NCBI RefSeq assembly: GCF_001012815.1
Contig: NZ_JYJP01000090.1
Location: 62,001-126,000 of the forward strand
DNA length: 64,000 nt
Origin: Vibrio mexicanus
Lineage (GTDB): Bacteria; Pseudomonadota; Gammaproteobacteria; Enterobacterales; Vibrionaceae
Reading direction: 5' to 3'
Made by a program: the position numbers and the translations under genes. Position 1 is the first letter of the stretch. Every line of letters begins with the position of its first letter. The notes beneath the pieces are model-generated. The model was not told the DNA's origin, did no database searches, and saw only the letters and a list, made by a program, of their open reading frames with translations. This document shows positions 50,052 to 61,964 of the stretch, in pieces.

Positions 50052-51065
50052 TTACAAGCTCATTTCACCACGAAGGATTTCTTGCATCTTTTGCTTCACC
50101 TCCTCGTAGCTTAAATTCTTGCTGAGAAGATAATGCAGTTTAGCTAAAGCTGCTTCTGGCGTCATATCGTAGCCACTGACTACACCAGCATCGGCTAACG
50201 CACAACCCGTTGCGTAACCGCCCATGTTAACTTTACCTGCCAGACATTGCGTCAAGTTCACCACAATCACGCCGCGTTCAGAGGCGTCTTGAAGGTGAGC
50301 GAGGAGTTCTGGGTTTTGCGGTGCATTACCAACGCCAAATGTTAATAAGATCATCGCATTCACAGGTTGAAGTAAGGTGTTTCGAATCACTTCATGAGAA
50401 ATACCTGGATACATGGTAATTACGCCAATAGGTTGCGGCGTAATATTGTGAACCTTGAACTCACCCTCTGGCGCTTTGTTGATTTCGACACCATTGCTGA
50501 CTTTGATACTGATACCCGCTTCCAGCAGTGGCGGAAGGTTAGGGGAAGTGAAAGCATTAAAACCGTCAGCGTGAGATTTAGTACTGCGATTACCTCGCAT
50601 CAGCTGGTTATTGAAAAACAGCGTGACTTCATTAATTGGGTAGTTTGCCGCAAGATGTAGGGCATTAAGTAGGTTCGCTTGCCCATCTGAGCGAAGCTCG
50701 GCCAATGGGATTTGTGAGCCTGTCACGATGACCGGTTTACCTAGATTTTCCAGCATGAAAGATAGTGCGGAGGCAGTATATGCCATGGTGTCTGTACCAT
50801 GAAGGATCACGAAGCCATCATACTTGTCGTAATTGTCGCCAATATCGTCAGCGATTTGCTGCCAGTCCGCCGGAGTCATGTCAGAAGAATCGATCAGTGG
50901 CTCATATTCATGAATGGTGTATTCAGGCATTTCTGGTCGATGGAACTCAGGCATGCTCTCTAGCTGTTTTTCCATAAAACCAGCGACTGGAATATAGCCG
51001 TGATCGGACTTTTGCATACCAATGGTGCCGCCGGTGTAAGCGATGTAGATGTGTTTTCTAGTCAT
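50052..51065 (-). CDS. ansA: Cytoplasmic L-asparaginase I AnsA
   Basis: AnsA hydrolyses asparagine to aspartate and ammonia. Both catalytic threonine segments are present: AYTGGTIGMQKS at the N-terminus and VILHGTDTMAYTASALSF near residue 90. There is no signal peptide, which fits the cytoplasmic type I enzyme. The 337 residues match E. coli AnsA (338). It lies downstream of sppA as in E. coli, with a terminator between. Confidence 0.94.
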   Translation of the reverse strand: MTRKHIYIAYTGGTIGMQKSDHGYIPVAGFMEKQLESMPEFHRPEMPEYTIHEYEPLIDSSDMTPADWQQIADDIGDNYDKYDGFVILHGTDTMAYTASALSFMLENLGKPVIVTGSQIPLAELRSDGQANLLNALHLAANYPINEVTLFFNNQLMRGNRSTKSHADGFNAFTSPNLPPLLEAGISIKVSNGVEINKAPEGEFKVHNITPQPIGVITMYPGISHEVIRNTLLQPVNAMILLTFGVGNAPQNPELLAHLQDASERGVIVVNLTQCLAGKVNMGGYATGCALADAGVVSGYDMTPEAALAKLHYLLSKNLSYEEVKQKMQEILRGEMSL

Positions 51066-51204
51066 GAGGCAAATCGTACTGTGAATCGGGAACAGGCCGT
51101 AATTATAAACTGCTGCTCCCCTAGGTTGCTATAACATTCCACTATCAAGTGGTTATTTCTACACTATAGCAGTGGAAGCACTACGGGTTTTGGGTTGGTG
51201 AAAC

Positions 51205-51233
51205 AAAAAGTGCAGCCCTAGGGCTGCACTTTT
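51205..51233 (-). terminator. Terminator after sppA
   Basis: AAAAGTGCAGCCC (51206-51218) pairs with GGGCTGCACTTTT (51221-51233) with a minimal loop. Read leftward it ends in T residues. Confidence 0.88.
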
Positions 51234-51251
51234 ACGAGCTTTTGGTAATGG

Positions 51252-53102
51252 TTACTGAACTTCGCAGTTTAAGCAGAATGCGTAGTGGCCTTTCGGGTCA
51301 TTAAACGTTTCCAGCAAACTCAGATCCTGAGCCATCTGTTTTGAGATAGGCTGCAAGGCTGGTGGCAAGTAGGCGTTTATGTCGATACCAACATGCACCT
51401 TGACCTGATTCATCATATCTTGGAAGAACTGCTGAGCAGGTGATAGTGGCTCTTCAACCCAGTAAAGATTGTAGCTCTCTAATTGAGCCAGTTCCGCAGC
51501 AATGTTTACTGCATCGTCGAAATCACCCATTTGATCGACCAAACCCACTTTCATCGCATCTTGCCCGGTCCAAACACGGCCTTCGGCTATCGACTCCATA
51601 TCAGAAAGAGCGATACCACGAGAGTCTGCGACCAAATTAACGAAACGATTGTAGCCGTGTTCTATACCCATTTGGAATGCTTGCGAAGCACCTTCGGTAA
51701 GGCCCGTGGTAATCCCAACGCCTGAGAATGGTGAAGTACCAATACCATCGGTATACACGCCAATGTTGTTAAGGCCCTTCTCAAACGTCGTGATCACGCT
51801 GAAGATACCAATAGAGCCGGTGAGTGTGGTTGGCTGAGCAATAATCTTGTCGGCACTCATGGAAATCCAGTAACCACCAGAGGCTGCTAGGCTCGACATC
51901 GAGATAACGACTGGTTTCCCTGCTTCACGCAGCGCAACAATTTCATTGCGGATTACTTCTGATGCAAACGCGCTGCCTCCAGGGCTGTCTACGCGAACGA
52001 CAACCGCTTTTACCTTATCGTCATTGCGAGCCTGACGAAGAAGCGCGGCTGTTGTGTCACCACCGACAGTCCCTCGTGGCTGAGTACCGTCCATAATCGC
52101 GCCGCTTGCGATCACGACGGCTATATCGTCTGCCGTAACATCAATGTTTGGTTGAACATTCATGCGGTAGTCGTAGTAGCTAACAGCTTGGTAGCTGTCG
52201 TCACCGTCTGAACCAAATTGTTCAATCAGCTCTTTGCGGATTTCTTGGCGTGTTGCAAGTTGGTCTACAAGGCCAAGGTTCTTGCTCAACTGAGCAACGT
52301 CACCATTAGCGCTTTCTAACTGGGCTAGGAACTCATCCATCGAAGGGTTAAGAACCGATGGTGAGATTTGACGGTTGGTTGAGACGTCCTCAACATATGC
52401 TCCCCACAGTTGGCCAAGCCAGCGCGAAGCCGTTTCTTTGGCCTCATCCGACATGTCATCGCGAACGAATGGCTCAATAGCGGATTTATAACTACCCACA
52501 CGGAATACGTGCGTGTTTACTTCCAATTTTTCAAGCAGCGTTTTGTAGTAAAGGTTGTAAGCGCTGTAGCCTTTAATTAATACAGCGCCGTCCGGTGCTA
52601 GGTACACTTTATCGGCATAGCTGGCTAGGTAGTACTGGCTTTGGTTGTAAAACGCACCCACGGCATAAACGGGTTTACCAGAAGATTTAAACTCGTTAAT
52701 GGCTTTTGCAACGTAACGTAGCTTCGTTAGATTGGTTTCAGGCAAGTCCCTCAATGCGAGCACGATACCGGTAATGTTATCGTCGTCTTTGGCGTGACGA
52801 ATGGTATCCACAATATCAAACAGAACATTCTCTTTGGGCAGCTCTTGTCCAAAAACGGATCCAGTAAGGGAGTCCATAGGGCTCACATAGCGTCTTTGTT
52901 CCACAATTGGACCGGAGAGGTTAAGTACCAATGCGGATTGTTGAACAGGTGCGACAGGTTGAACGTCTTTTTGCGTGAATGCGAAGTAAATGATCGCTAA
53001 CGTGGCGACAAATATGAGGTTTACAAGCGCTAGTCTAATGAAGGTGATGAGTTTCCAAATCCCTTTAAAAAACAGACCAATAAATTTGAAGATCGTTTTC
53101 AT
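51252..53102 (-). CDS. sppA: Signal peptide peptidase SppA (protease IV)
   Basis: SppA digests cleaved signal peptides in the inner membrane. An N-terminal transmembrane anchor (residues about 20-42) is followed by two tandem S49 domains. The catalytic lysine of the N-terminal half is in RVGSYKSAIEPF and the catalytic serine of the C-terminal half in SLAASGGYWISMSADKI. Its 616 residues equal the E. coli size (618). Unusual for the family, the C-terminus ends in a small two-cysteine motif (FCLNCEVQ). Confidence 0.94.
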   Translation of the reverse strand: MKTIFKFIGLFFKGIWKLITFIRLALVNLIFVATLAIIYFAFTQKDVQPVAPVQQSALVLNLSGPIVEQRRYVSPMDSLTGSVFGQELPKENVLFDIVDTIRHAKDDDNITGIVLALRDLPETNLTKLRYVAKAINEFKSSGKPVYAVGAFYNQSQYYLASYADKVYLAPDGAVLIKGYSAYNLYYKTLLEKLEVNTHVFRVGSYKSAIEPFVRDDMSDEAKETASRWLGQLWGAYVEDVSTNRQISPSVLNPSMDEFLAQLESANGDVAQLSKNLGLVDQLATRQEIRKELIEQFGSDGDDSYQAVSYYDYRMNVQPNIDVTADDIAVVIASGAIMDGTQPRGTVGGDTTAALLRQARNDDKVKAVVVRVDSPGGSAFASEVIRNEIVALREAGKPVVISMSSLAASGGYWISMSADKIIAQPTTLTGSIGIFSVITTFEKGLNNIGVYTDGIGTSPFSGVGITTGLTEGASQAFQMGIEHGYNRFVNLVADSRGIALSDMESIAEGRVWTGQDAMKVGLVDQMGDFDDAVNIAAELAQLESYNLYWVEEPLSPAQQFFQDMMNQVKVHVGIDINAYLPPALQPISKQMAQDLSLLETFNDPKGHYAFCLNCEVQ

Positions 53103-53354
53103 TATGGCTCCACAAAGTGGCGTGGTGAGTTTGTAAGGTCATGGCTCAGTTTGAAAATCTAAGCCGAAGCCCCATCGTACGTGATCATTCTGTCTCTCTC
53201 AACTTATTGATGTAAATCAAAACATTTTCACTAGTTAGTTTAGCTTCAATCTCTACGAACTGTGGTAGAAGATGATCGGTGTTACAAAAATGTAAACGCG
53301 TGTTTGATTTTTTGTTTGGCGCTTATTATTCTGGTCAGACCACAATAATAATAG

Positions 53355-55371
<2,017 letters not shown>

Positions 55372-55396
55372 CAAGTAGGATATTTCTACAAAAATG

Positions 55397-55425
55397 AAAG
55401 GGTAAGCGTGGGCTTACCCTTTTTG
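55397..55425. terminator. Bidirectional terminator after fadH
   Basis: AAAGGGTAAGC (55397-55407) pairs perfectly with GCTTACCCTTT (55412-55422) around a 4-base loop, with T residues on the fadH side. Confidence 0.88.
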
Positions 55426-55442
55426 TGTTGATTGAGGCCGAT

Positions 55443-56309
55443 TTACATCTGTGCGTCTGAAAGCAAGTCAGAGTTGACCACCAAATTACGTACACCGTGT
55501 GCGTGGTCTTCGTTGAAAATGTTGTCTTTACACCAGTTACCCACGGTGAGTAAGTCAACTTTAGCCACTTTTGGTCTTACGCTCCAAGTCACCTGATATG
55601 GCGAGCCTTTGGTGTTGTATGCCGGGCCAGTTGTTGAACCTAGGTACTCTATAGGCTTACCAGTGTCATCTGGCATGTTTGTCGCTTGGAAATAACCATT
55701 TCGTTTGGAGACTTTAGCCAGCTGATTGAAGTTCAGAGCGTTACGGTCGTTGACTAGAACAAACACTTGGGTTTCCACACGCAACTGCGGGTTTACTGTT
55801 GCGTCGTTTGAACATGCACCTAACGTGGCACCTGGTGTGACTTTGGCCGTGGTATGTACGAAGTGTACTTCAATGGTGTCGCCGGCGTTTAGGCCACCAT
55901 GATCGCTGCGACATACATTTGAGTCAAAACGTTTTGCTTCACTTAAACTTAAAGAGCCGCTGTAGCGATAACCGGTACCAAAGCCATTGCCGTCACCGTT
56001 ACCAGCAAATTTATTGAACTCCCCGCCAGCATGTTCAGCGTTTTTGTGAAAATGGATATTACATAGATTCATCTCTGTGGATTGAGGCGCTATGCTGAAA
56101 GTATTCGGGTTGTTGCCTGATAGGTCATCAATGTTACGTGGTGACTGAGGTCCGTACCCTTTTCCGTTGGTGTTCTGCGCAAGCGCAGCACGTTGTTTTT
56201 GAATGTGTTGATCATCGACGATCTGACTCGTTTCTGCCGATGTCGAAAATGAGGCTGCAATAAATACAGCCACGACTGAGGCTTTATGTAAATGCATGAC
56301 GTTGTCCAT
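55443..56309 (-). CDS. Delta-class carbonic anhydrase, periplasmic
   Basis: This enzyme would hydrate CO2 to bicarbonate outside the inner membrane. A signal peptide is clear (HKASVVAVFIAASFSTSA, cleavage near residue 25-30). The body matches the delta-type family as I remember it in marine Vibrio: NLCNIHFHKNAEHAGGEF, GDTIEVHFVHTTAKV, LRVETQVFVLVND and the C-terminal EDHAHGVRNLV. The clustered histidines (IHFH, EVHF) are probably metal ligands, by inference. Cysteines near NLC, NVC, GAC and NWC could form disulfides. It is a single-gene unit; ATG 56309 and ATG 56297 are both possible starts. Confidence 0.75.
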   Translation of the reverse strand: MDNVMHLHKASVVAVFIAASFSTSAETSQIVDDQHIQKQRAALAQNTNGKGYGPQSPRNIDDLSGNNPNTFSIAPQSTEMNLCNIHFHKNAEHAGGEFNKFAGNGDGNGFGTGYRYSGSLSLSEAKRFDSNVCRSDHGGLNAGDTIEVHFVHTTAKVTPGATLGACSNDATVNPQLRVETQVFVLVNDRNALNFNQLAKVSKRNGYFQATNMPDDTGKPIEYLGSTTGPAYNTKGSPYQVTWSVRPKVAKVDLLTVGNWCKDNIFNEDHAHGVRNLVVNSDLLSDAQM

Positions 56310-56540
56310 TTGAGCTTGTAGTAATTAGTATTTTGTTTATCCAAATTTCCATTTGGAAATATGACTATAAGTGCTCTTCGTGACAGGCAAATACTTATTT
56401 GAATGAAATGAGAAAAATGTTCAGATATTATGTATTCCATTGCATAAAATTGTAAATAAAAAGATGCGTCCATTAAAAAACAGCCGAATTATTCAATAAT
56501 AAAATGAGCCAGTTAACTCTATGTAAATTAAGGAATTAAA

Positions 56541-56891
56541 ATGTCAATAAGCCTAGTCAGAACGTTTGTTTTCGCTGTCATTGTTTTATTTTCAATAACC
56601 GTTCAGGCGAGTGAAAGAGCAAAAGTGGGTTGGCAGAAGATAGAACAAGGGGCACTCGTTGTGGATGTGCGTACACCAGGAGAGTTTGAACAAGGCCATC
56701 TAGAGGATGCCTTGAACTATCCGCTCGCTGAATTAGATACGCATTTTAATGGGGTAGACAAGAACACAGAGATTGTCTTGTACTGCCGTAGCGGGAATCG
56801 CTCGGGTCAGGCATTTCAGTATCTGAAAGCTCAAGGGTTCACCAATCTTCAGAATGCGGGCGGGCTGCAAGAGATGTTGGAAAATCAATAA
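56541..56891 (+). CDS. Periplasmic rhodanese-like sulfurtransferase, PspE type
   Basis: This is a single rhodanese domain of 116 residues with an N-terminal signal peptide (VRTFVFAVIVLFSITVQA). The active-site loop is YCRSGNRSGQA, with the catalytic cysteine, and the family start VVDVRTPGEFEQGHL is intact. The size and export signal resemble E. coli PspE, but no phage-shock genes are nearby, so only the family is assigned. It converges on purU through a shared terminator. Confidence 0.85.
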   Translation: MSISLVRTFVFAVIVLFSITVQASERAKVGWQKIEQGALVVDVRTPGEFEQGHLEDALNYPLAELDTHFNGVDKNTEIVLYCRSGNRSGQAFQYLKAQGFTNLQNAGGLQEMLENQ

Positions 56892-56918
56892 AAAAGGTGC
56901 CTTACAAGCACCTTTTTT
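56891..56918. terminator. Bidirectional terminator
   Basis: AAAAAGGTGC (56891-56900) pairs with GCACCTTTTT (56908-56917) around a 7-base loop, between the rhodanese gene and purU. Confidence 0.85.
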
Positions 56919-56931
56919 AGGTCAAGTCGGA

Positions 56932-57765
56932 TTACAAAATAACCGTCTTGTTACCGTAGACAAATACGTGGTCGTTGAGCACTTTGTTCAAAGCTTTACT
57001 CAATACATTTTTCTCAACGTCTCGACCTGCTTGCGCCATATCTTTTGCACTAAAGTTATGGTCGACAGGAATAACGTCTTGTTTGATGATTGGACCTTCA
57101 TCAAGATCGTTGGTAACGAAGTGAGCCGTCGCACCAATGATTTTTACACCGCGCTCGTAGGCTTGCTGATATGGCTTAGCACCAATGAATGCTGGCAAGA
57201 AGCTGTGGTGGATATTGATGATCTTGTGGTTGTACTTCTCAACGAACCCAGGTGTCAGTACGCGCATGTATTTCGCTAAAACGAGATAATCCGCTTCGTA
57301 TTGATCGACAACTTCAAGGACTTTCGCTTCGTGTTCTTCGCGATTTAACCCTTCATGCGATACGCAGTGATAAGGGATATCGAAACGTTCCGTTAGGCTT
57401 TGTAGGACATCGTAGTTACCAACAACAGCAGCGATCTCCACATCCAAGCTACCATCGAAGTTCTTCATCAAGATATCACCAAGACAGTGTGCTTCTTTCG
57501 TTACCAAAACAACAATGCGTTTACGAGAAGAGCTAACCAATTTGCGCTTTGCGCCTTGAGGCAGAGCTTGGTCTAGATCCGCTAGAAATGTTTCATCGTT
57601 AAAATAACCTTCCAGCTCGGTACGCATGAAAAAATGACCGCTGGTATTATCCACAAATTCATTATTGTGAATAATGTTTAACTGATGCTTGTAACATATA
57701 TTGGTGATCTTAGAGATTAGCCCCGGCGCGTCGGAACAATGCGTGAGTAGTGTTTTCTTTTCCAT
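56932..57765 (-). CDS. purU: Formyltetrahydrofolate deformylase PurU
   Basis: PurU releases formate from 10-formyltetrahydrofolate and balances one-carbon pools. An N-terminal ACT domain (residues about 5-85, LLTHCSDAPGLISKI) precedes the formyltransferase-like catalytic domain. Catalytic residues are visible in IINIHHSFLPAF (Asn/His) and GATAHFVTNDLDEGPII (His and Asp). Its 277 residues are normal (E. coli 280). Confidence 0.95.
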   Translation of the reverse strand: MEKKTLLTHCSDAPGLISKITNICYKHQLNIIHNNEFVDNTSGHFFMRTELEGYFNDETFLADLDQALPQGAKRKLVSSSRKRIVVLVTKEAHCLGDILMKNFDGSLDVEIAAVVGNYDVLQSLTERFDIPYHCVSHEGLNREEHEAKVLEVVDQYEADYLVLAKYMRVLTPGFVEKYNHKIINIHHSFLPAFIGAKPYQQAYERGVKIIGATAHFVTNDLDEGPIIKQDVIPVDHNFSAKDMAQAGRDVEKNVLSKALNKVLNDHVFVYGNKTVIL

Positions 57766-57979
57766 TTCCTATAACTTCCGTGAATTATTTTTTTTGATCT
57801 TTAAATTAATTTTGGGCGGTTGAACGGTGAACCATGCCGCAGTATCGAAGCTATAATTAATCTATTATCACGTTGGTTTCAACAAAAAACCGCTTGCAGG
57901 TGTAGCGTTTCAGTGTTGCTTTCAATGTGTTTTGTTGGAGATTCTTTCCTCTAATTTAGAGTGTTTCAAGGTGGTACTT

Positions 57980-58180
57980 ATGGATAAAGAGCTTCTAGCC
58001 CGTAAATTGTATGTCGAGCGCGTGAGCGCCCTAGTCGGTGACCATGAACTTGATGAACAGCTTCTTTCAGAAATGTGGGAAAGCAAGGCTTCACCTTCCG
58101 ATGCAGCAAAAGCGATGCTGTCTGAAGACAACGGATTCGATGGTCCTGCTTGGCTATCTCGCTATTTGAATCGAAAGTAG
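57980..58180 (+). CDS. Hypothetical protein, 66 residues
   Basis: This is a small acidic soluble protein (MDKELLARKLYVERV, then LDEQLLSEMWESKASPSD, ending in WLSRYLNRK). It has no membrane segment and is mostly helical by composition. ATG 57980 has AAGGTGG upstream; the frame is open to 57932 but that start lacks a binding site. No family is recognised. It lies between purU and yoaA. Confidence 0.65.
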   Translation: MDKELLARKLYVERVSALVGDHELDEQLLSEMWESKASPSDAAKAMLSEDNGFDGPAWLSRYLNRK

Positions 58181-58250
58181 TTTAAACAGAAAGTAGCATA
58201 AACCCAACTTAACAACGCACTTCCATACTGAGTGCTACACTCCTAATTTC

Positions 58251-58285
58251 TCGGGCGCGAATCGATCAAATTGGTTCGCGCCCGA
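58251..58285. repeat. GC-rich 13-bp hairpin upstream of yoaA
   Basis: TCGGGCGCGAATC (58251-58263) pairs with GGTTCGCGCCCGA (58273-58285) with one G-U pair and a 9-base loop. No T tract follows on either strand, so it is not a standard terminator. It lies 50 bp before yoaA. Confidence 0.55.
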
Positions 58286-58334
58286 TTCGTAAACCTGCCA
58301 TAATCTTTATCCCTTAATTGATTCTAATACTGGC

Positions 58335-60247
58335 ATGATTTCTAAAACCTTTTCTTCTGATGGTGCACTGGGTAAAGCAATACCGGGTTTTCAGCCACGC
58401 CAAGCACAGCTTGATATGGCAGAAGCCGTTCATAAAGCGATCAAAGATGAAGGTCAGTTAGTAGTCGAAGCGGGTACGGGTACGGGTAAGACTTTCGCCT
58501 ACTTGGTTCCTGCATTGTTAAGTGGCAAGAAAACCATCATCAGTACCGGCTCTAAAAACCTGCAGGAACAGCTCTACCATAGAGATCTACCTCTAATGAC
58601 GTCTGCACTCGGTTTCTACGGGCAGGTTGCTTTGTTAAAAGGGCGGGCTAACTACCTGTGTTTAGACCGTTTAAGCAGGCAGATGCTTGAGAGTCATGGC
58701 CATCATGCTGACCCAACGTTATTGTCTCAACTGGTTAAGGTGCGCAGTTGGGCGTCAGAAACAAAAACTGGTGACCTCGGCGACTGCGAAGAGATTGCTG
58801 AAGATAGCCTGTTATTCCGACCATTACCTCTACCAACGATAACTGCTTAGGCAAAGAGTGCCCCGCATACAGTGAGTGCTTTGTGCTGAAAGCGAGAAAA
58901 AAAGCGTTGGATGCGGATTTGGTGGTGGTAAACCATCACTTGTTCTTAGCCGATTTAGCCATTAAAGAGACCGGTTTTGGAGAACTGATCCCAGAAGCCG
59001 ATGTGTTTATCTTCGATGAGGCTCATCAGCTACCGGATATCGCGAGTCAGTATTTCGGACAATCTGTGTCGAGCCGCCAAATTCAAGAGCTTGCGAAAGA
59101 CATCGAAATTGGATATCGCACTGAAGCCAAAGACATGAGACAGCTTCAGAAGGTGGCAGAAAAGTTGGTTCAAACCAGTTCTGATATGCGTATTACTCTC
59201 GGTGAGCCCGGCTTTCGTGGTAATTGGCGCGAGGCTTTGAACTCGCCATCGATAAAACGCGATGTTGAACGATTACTGGAAACCCTCGATTTTGCAGTCG
59301 ATGTGTTGAAGTTGGCGCTTGGACGCTCGCAACTGCTCGATGCGGCCTTTGAGCGAGCCAATCTTATCAAAGGGCGAATTGATCGAGTCTGTGATGTTTC
59401 CATTACTGGATATTCTTACTGGTTTGATACGACGCCGCGCCATTTCAGTTTACACATCACGCCGCTTTCGGTGGCAGATAAGTTTCATGAACAGATAGAG
59501 ATGAAGCAAGGTTCATGGATCTTCACATCCGCAACACTGGCGGTGGGTGAAGATTTTGGTCACTTTACTTCTCGCTTAGGTTTAACTCCAAGCCAGCAGT
59601 TCTCTTTACCAAGCCCGTTTGATTATCAGACGCAAGCCCGTTTATGCGTGCCCAGATACCTTCCAGAGCCGAACTCCCCTGGCATGGCGGAAAAACTGGT
59701 GCGTTTGCTTGGCCCTGTGATTGAACAAAACCAAGGGCGCTGTTTCTTTTTGTGTACTTCTCACAGCATGATGCGCGAGTTAGGTGAACGCTTTAGAGAA
59801 ACTCTAACTGTACCGGTGCTTATGCAGGGCGAAACCAGTAAGCAAAAAACTCTGGCCGAGTTTATGGAGTTGGGCAATGCCTTGCTAGTTGCGACGGGGG
59901 CGTTTTGGGAAGGGATTGATGTTAGAGGTGACGCATTAAGCTGTGTTATTATCGATAAATTGCCATTTACGGCACCTGATGATCCGCTTTTGAAAGCTCG
60001 GATCGAAGATTGTCAGCTAAAAGGCGGCGAGCCTTTTGCTCAGGTGCAGTTGCCTGATGCGGTTATTACTCTCAAGCAGGGTGTAGGTCGTCTGATTCGC
60101 GACAAAACGGATCGCGGCGCATTGATCATTTGCGACAATCGCTTAGTAACTCGAGACTACGGCGGTATCTTTTTGGCTAGTTTGCCATCGATACCGAGAA
60201 CTCGGGATTTGAACATTATTAAAGACTTTTTAAGTCAGCAAAAATAG
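58335..60247 (+). CDS. yoaA: DinG/XPD-family helicase YoaA (frameshifted)
   Basis: YoaA is an iron-sulfur DNA helicase of the XPD/DinG group, linked in E. coli to replication-fork repair. Walker A is [12 protein letters not shown] (about residue 48), Walker B is FDEAHQLP, and the C-terminal helicase motif is [15 protein letters not shown] base is missing near 58811 in [16 protein letters not shown]: the printed frame ends PLPTITA, the next phase continues [20 protein letters not shown]. The four cluster cysteines (YLC, NC, EC, EC) span the break and are all present after correction. The total is about 637 residues, as in E. coli (636). Confidence 0.92.
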
Positions 60248-60266
60248 AAAAGAAACAGAGATACTC

Positions 60267-60968
60267 ATGAGCGCAAAAATTCTTGCCTTGGACACCGCGA
60301 CAGAAAACTGTTCAGTCGCGCTGATTGACGGTGATAAAACTTTCTTCTGCAGTGAAGTTGCCCCTCGCGACCACACGAAAAAGATCCTACCTATGGTGGA
60401 TGAAGTACTGAAAGAGGCAGGCCTTAAGTTAGCGGATGTCGACGCCTTAGCATTCGGCCGAGGCCCGGGTAGCTTTACGGGTGTTCGAATTGGCATTGGT
60501 ATTGCACAAGGTTTAGGGTTTGGTGCTGAGCTTCCAATGATCGGTGTCTCAACGCTTAAAGCAATGGCGCAAGGTAGTTACCGCGTTCACAGCGCAGAGC
60601 AGGTTGCGTGTGCGATTGATGCTCGCATGAGCGAAGTGTATTGGGGCCGTTTTGAGCGTCAACAAGATGGCGATTGGGTGGAAGTTGATGCAGAGTGCGT
60701 CATTCCGCCAGCACTCTTAGCTGAAAAAGTGAAAGAAACATCTGGTGAGTGGACTCAAGCGGGTACTGGTTGGGATGCTTACGCAGAAGAGTTAGCCCCT
60801 TTAAGTCTGCCGACAAAAGCCGGTGAAGTGCTGTACCCAGATGCGCGTGATATTGCGTTTTTGGCTCAATTTGAGTTTGCCAAAGGCAACACCGTTGACG
60901 CAGAAACAGCAAGCCCAGTTTATCTGCGTGACAAAGTGGCTTGGAAGAAGCTTCCGGGGCGCGAGTAA
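60267..60968 (+). CDS. tsaB: tRNA t6A synthesis protein TsaB
   Basis: TsaB is the scaffold partner of TsaD in forming threonylcarbamoyl-adenosine at position 37 of ANN-decoding tRNAs. The ASKHA-fold start is [15 protein letters not shown] and the motif [16 protein letters not shown] is typical. Its 233 residues match E. coli TsaB (231). It follows yoaA by 19 bp, the same order as in E. coli, and is probably co-transcribed. Confidence 0.95.
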   Translation: MSAKILALDTATENCSVALIDGDKTFFCSEVAPRDHTKKILPMVDEVLKEAGLKLADVDALAFGRGPGSFTGVRIGIGIAQGLGFGAELPMIGVSTLKAMAQGSYRVHSAEQVACAIDARMSEVYWGRFERQQDGDWVEVDAECVIPPALLAEKVKETSGEWTQAGTGWDAYAEELAPLSLPTKAGEVLYPDARDIAFLAQFEFAKGNTVDAETASPVYLRDKVAWKKLPGRE

Positions 60969-60987
60969 AGCTTTAGTTAGAAGGCTT

Positions 60988-61020
60988 AAGCACGGTGAGT
61001 ATTCACTGTGCTTTGCTTTG
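60988..61020 (+). terminator. Terminator-like hairpin after tsaB
   Basis: AAGCACGGTGA (60988-60998) pairs with TCACTGTGCTT (61003-61013) with one G-U pair and a 4-base loop. The following T tract is broken (TTTGCTTTG). Confidence 0.6.
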
Positions 61021-61047
61021 AATATTTAGGTAGGGATAAGGAGTTTT

Positions 61048-61350
61048 ATGGTTTCCATAAACGGTTTGCCCCCAGCGGCGATACCGGGCTCGAATCGCTC
61101 GAATAAAGCGAATCGTCAACAGGTTAAGAAAACCGAAGCCGGCACCTCTGTTGGTCAACCAACCAAGGTGGCTAACGCTGTCTCTCAATCCATCCGACAC
61201 CTTAATGAATCTGACTTAAAGCAACCCAATCTACAGTACGATTTGCCGGAAGGCAGAGGAAGAAAAGCCATGGAACAGTATATGGATGTGATGAATCAAG
61301 CCAAACGAGAGGAACTAAATCGTTTGATTGGCGTCGATATCTACATCTAA
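61048..61350 (+). CDS. Conserved hypothetical protein, 100 residues
   Basis: The start ATG 61048 has AAGGAG upstream. The first half is basic, Asn/Gln/Ser-rich and probably disordered (INGLPPAAIPGSNRSNKANR). The second half is a compact helical segment, LPEGRGRKAMEQYMDVMNQ then AKREELNRLIGVDIYI. I believe similar proteins occur next to slp in other vibrios, but I know of no function. Confidence 0.7.
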   Translation: MVSINGLPPAAIPGSNRSNKANRQQVKKTEAGTSVGQPTKVANAVSQSIRHLNESDLKQPNLQYDLPEGRGRKAMEQYMDVMNQAKREELNRLIGVDIYI

Positions 61351-61387
61351 TTTTGCACTTACAACCCTGCAGTATCTTGGAGTCGTT

Positions 61388-61947
61388 ATGTCTTTGTTCT
61401 CTCCCAAAATATTCACCATTGCTCTCTTTTCCGTTTTTCTTACCGCTTGTTCATCGTTACCGGAAAATCTCGATACCACGAATGAATCCGTTGTCACGGA
61501 TTACCAGTTGTGGGTGAACATGAAAGACAGCACTGATGCAGAAGTTCGCTTAGGTGGCGTGATTGCAAGCGTGACTAACTTAGAAGACAGAACGCGCGTT
61601 GAGGTTGTTAATCTGCCGATCGACTCGGTTGGCAAACCAGATATCAATCTTGACCCAGAAGGCCGCTTCGTCGCGTACGTGGATGGGTTTGTAGATCCTG
61701 TTAGCCTAGCTCAAGGCCGATTAATTACCTTCTTGGGCCAAAGCAAGAGTCGGAAGTCGCAAAAGTGGGTGAGTATGATTACCGTTTTCCTGTTCTAAAG
61801 AGTAAGGGCTTCCATCTGTGGCGAATTGAAGAACGTATTATCATGCATGATTACGATGACTTTGGTTTGTACCCTTGCCGCAGCCTTTACTGTCGAGATT
61901 TCCATTACGGGCCGCGAGAAGGGCGCGTCATTCAACAAGTTAGATAA
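61388..61947 (+). CDS. slp: Slp/YeaY-family outer-membrane lipoprotein (frameshifted)
   Basis: This is a predicted outer-membrane lipoprotein of the Slp family, which in E. coli includes starvation-induced Slp and YeaY. The signal peptide ends in lipobox LTAC (FTIALFSVFLTAC). Conserved text is EVRLGGVIASVTNLEDRTRVEVVNLP (in parts). One A is missing at 61745-61746: LGQSK should continue ESEVAKVGEYDYRFPVLKSKG and then HLW to the stop at 61947. The corrected length is about 186 residues. ATG 61388 is chosen because the lipoprotein signal begins there. Confidence 0.86.
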
Positions 61948-61964
61948 GGCGTTCCCCCATTCAA

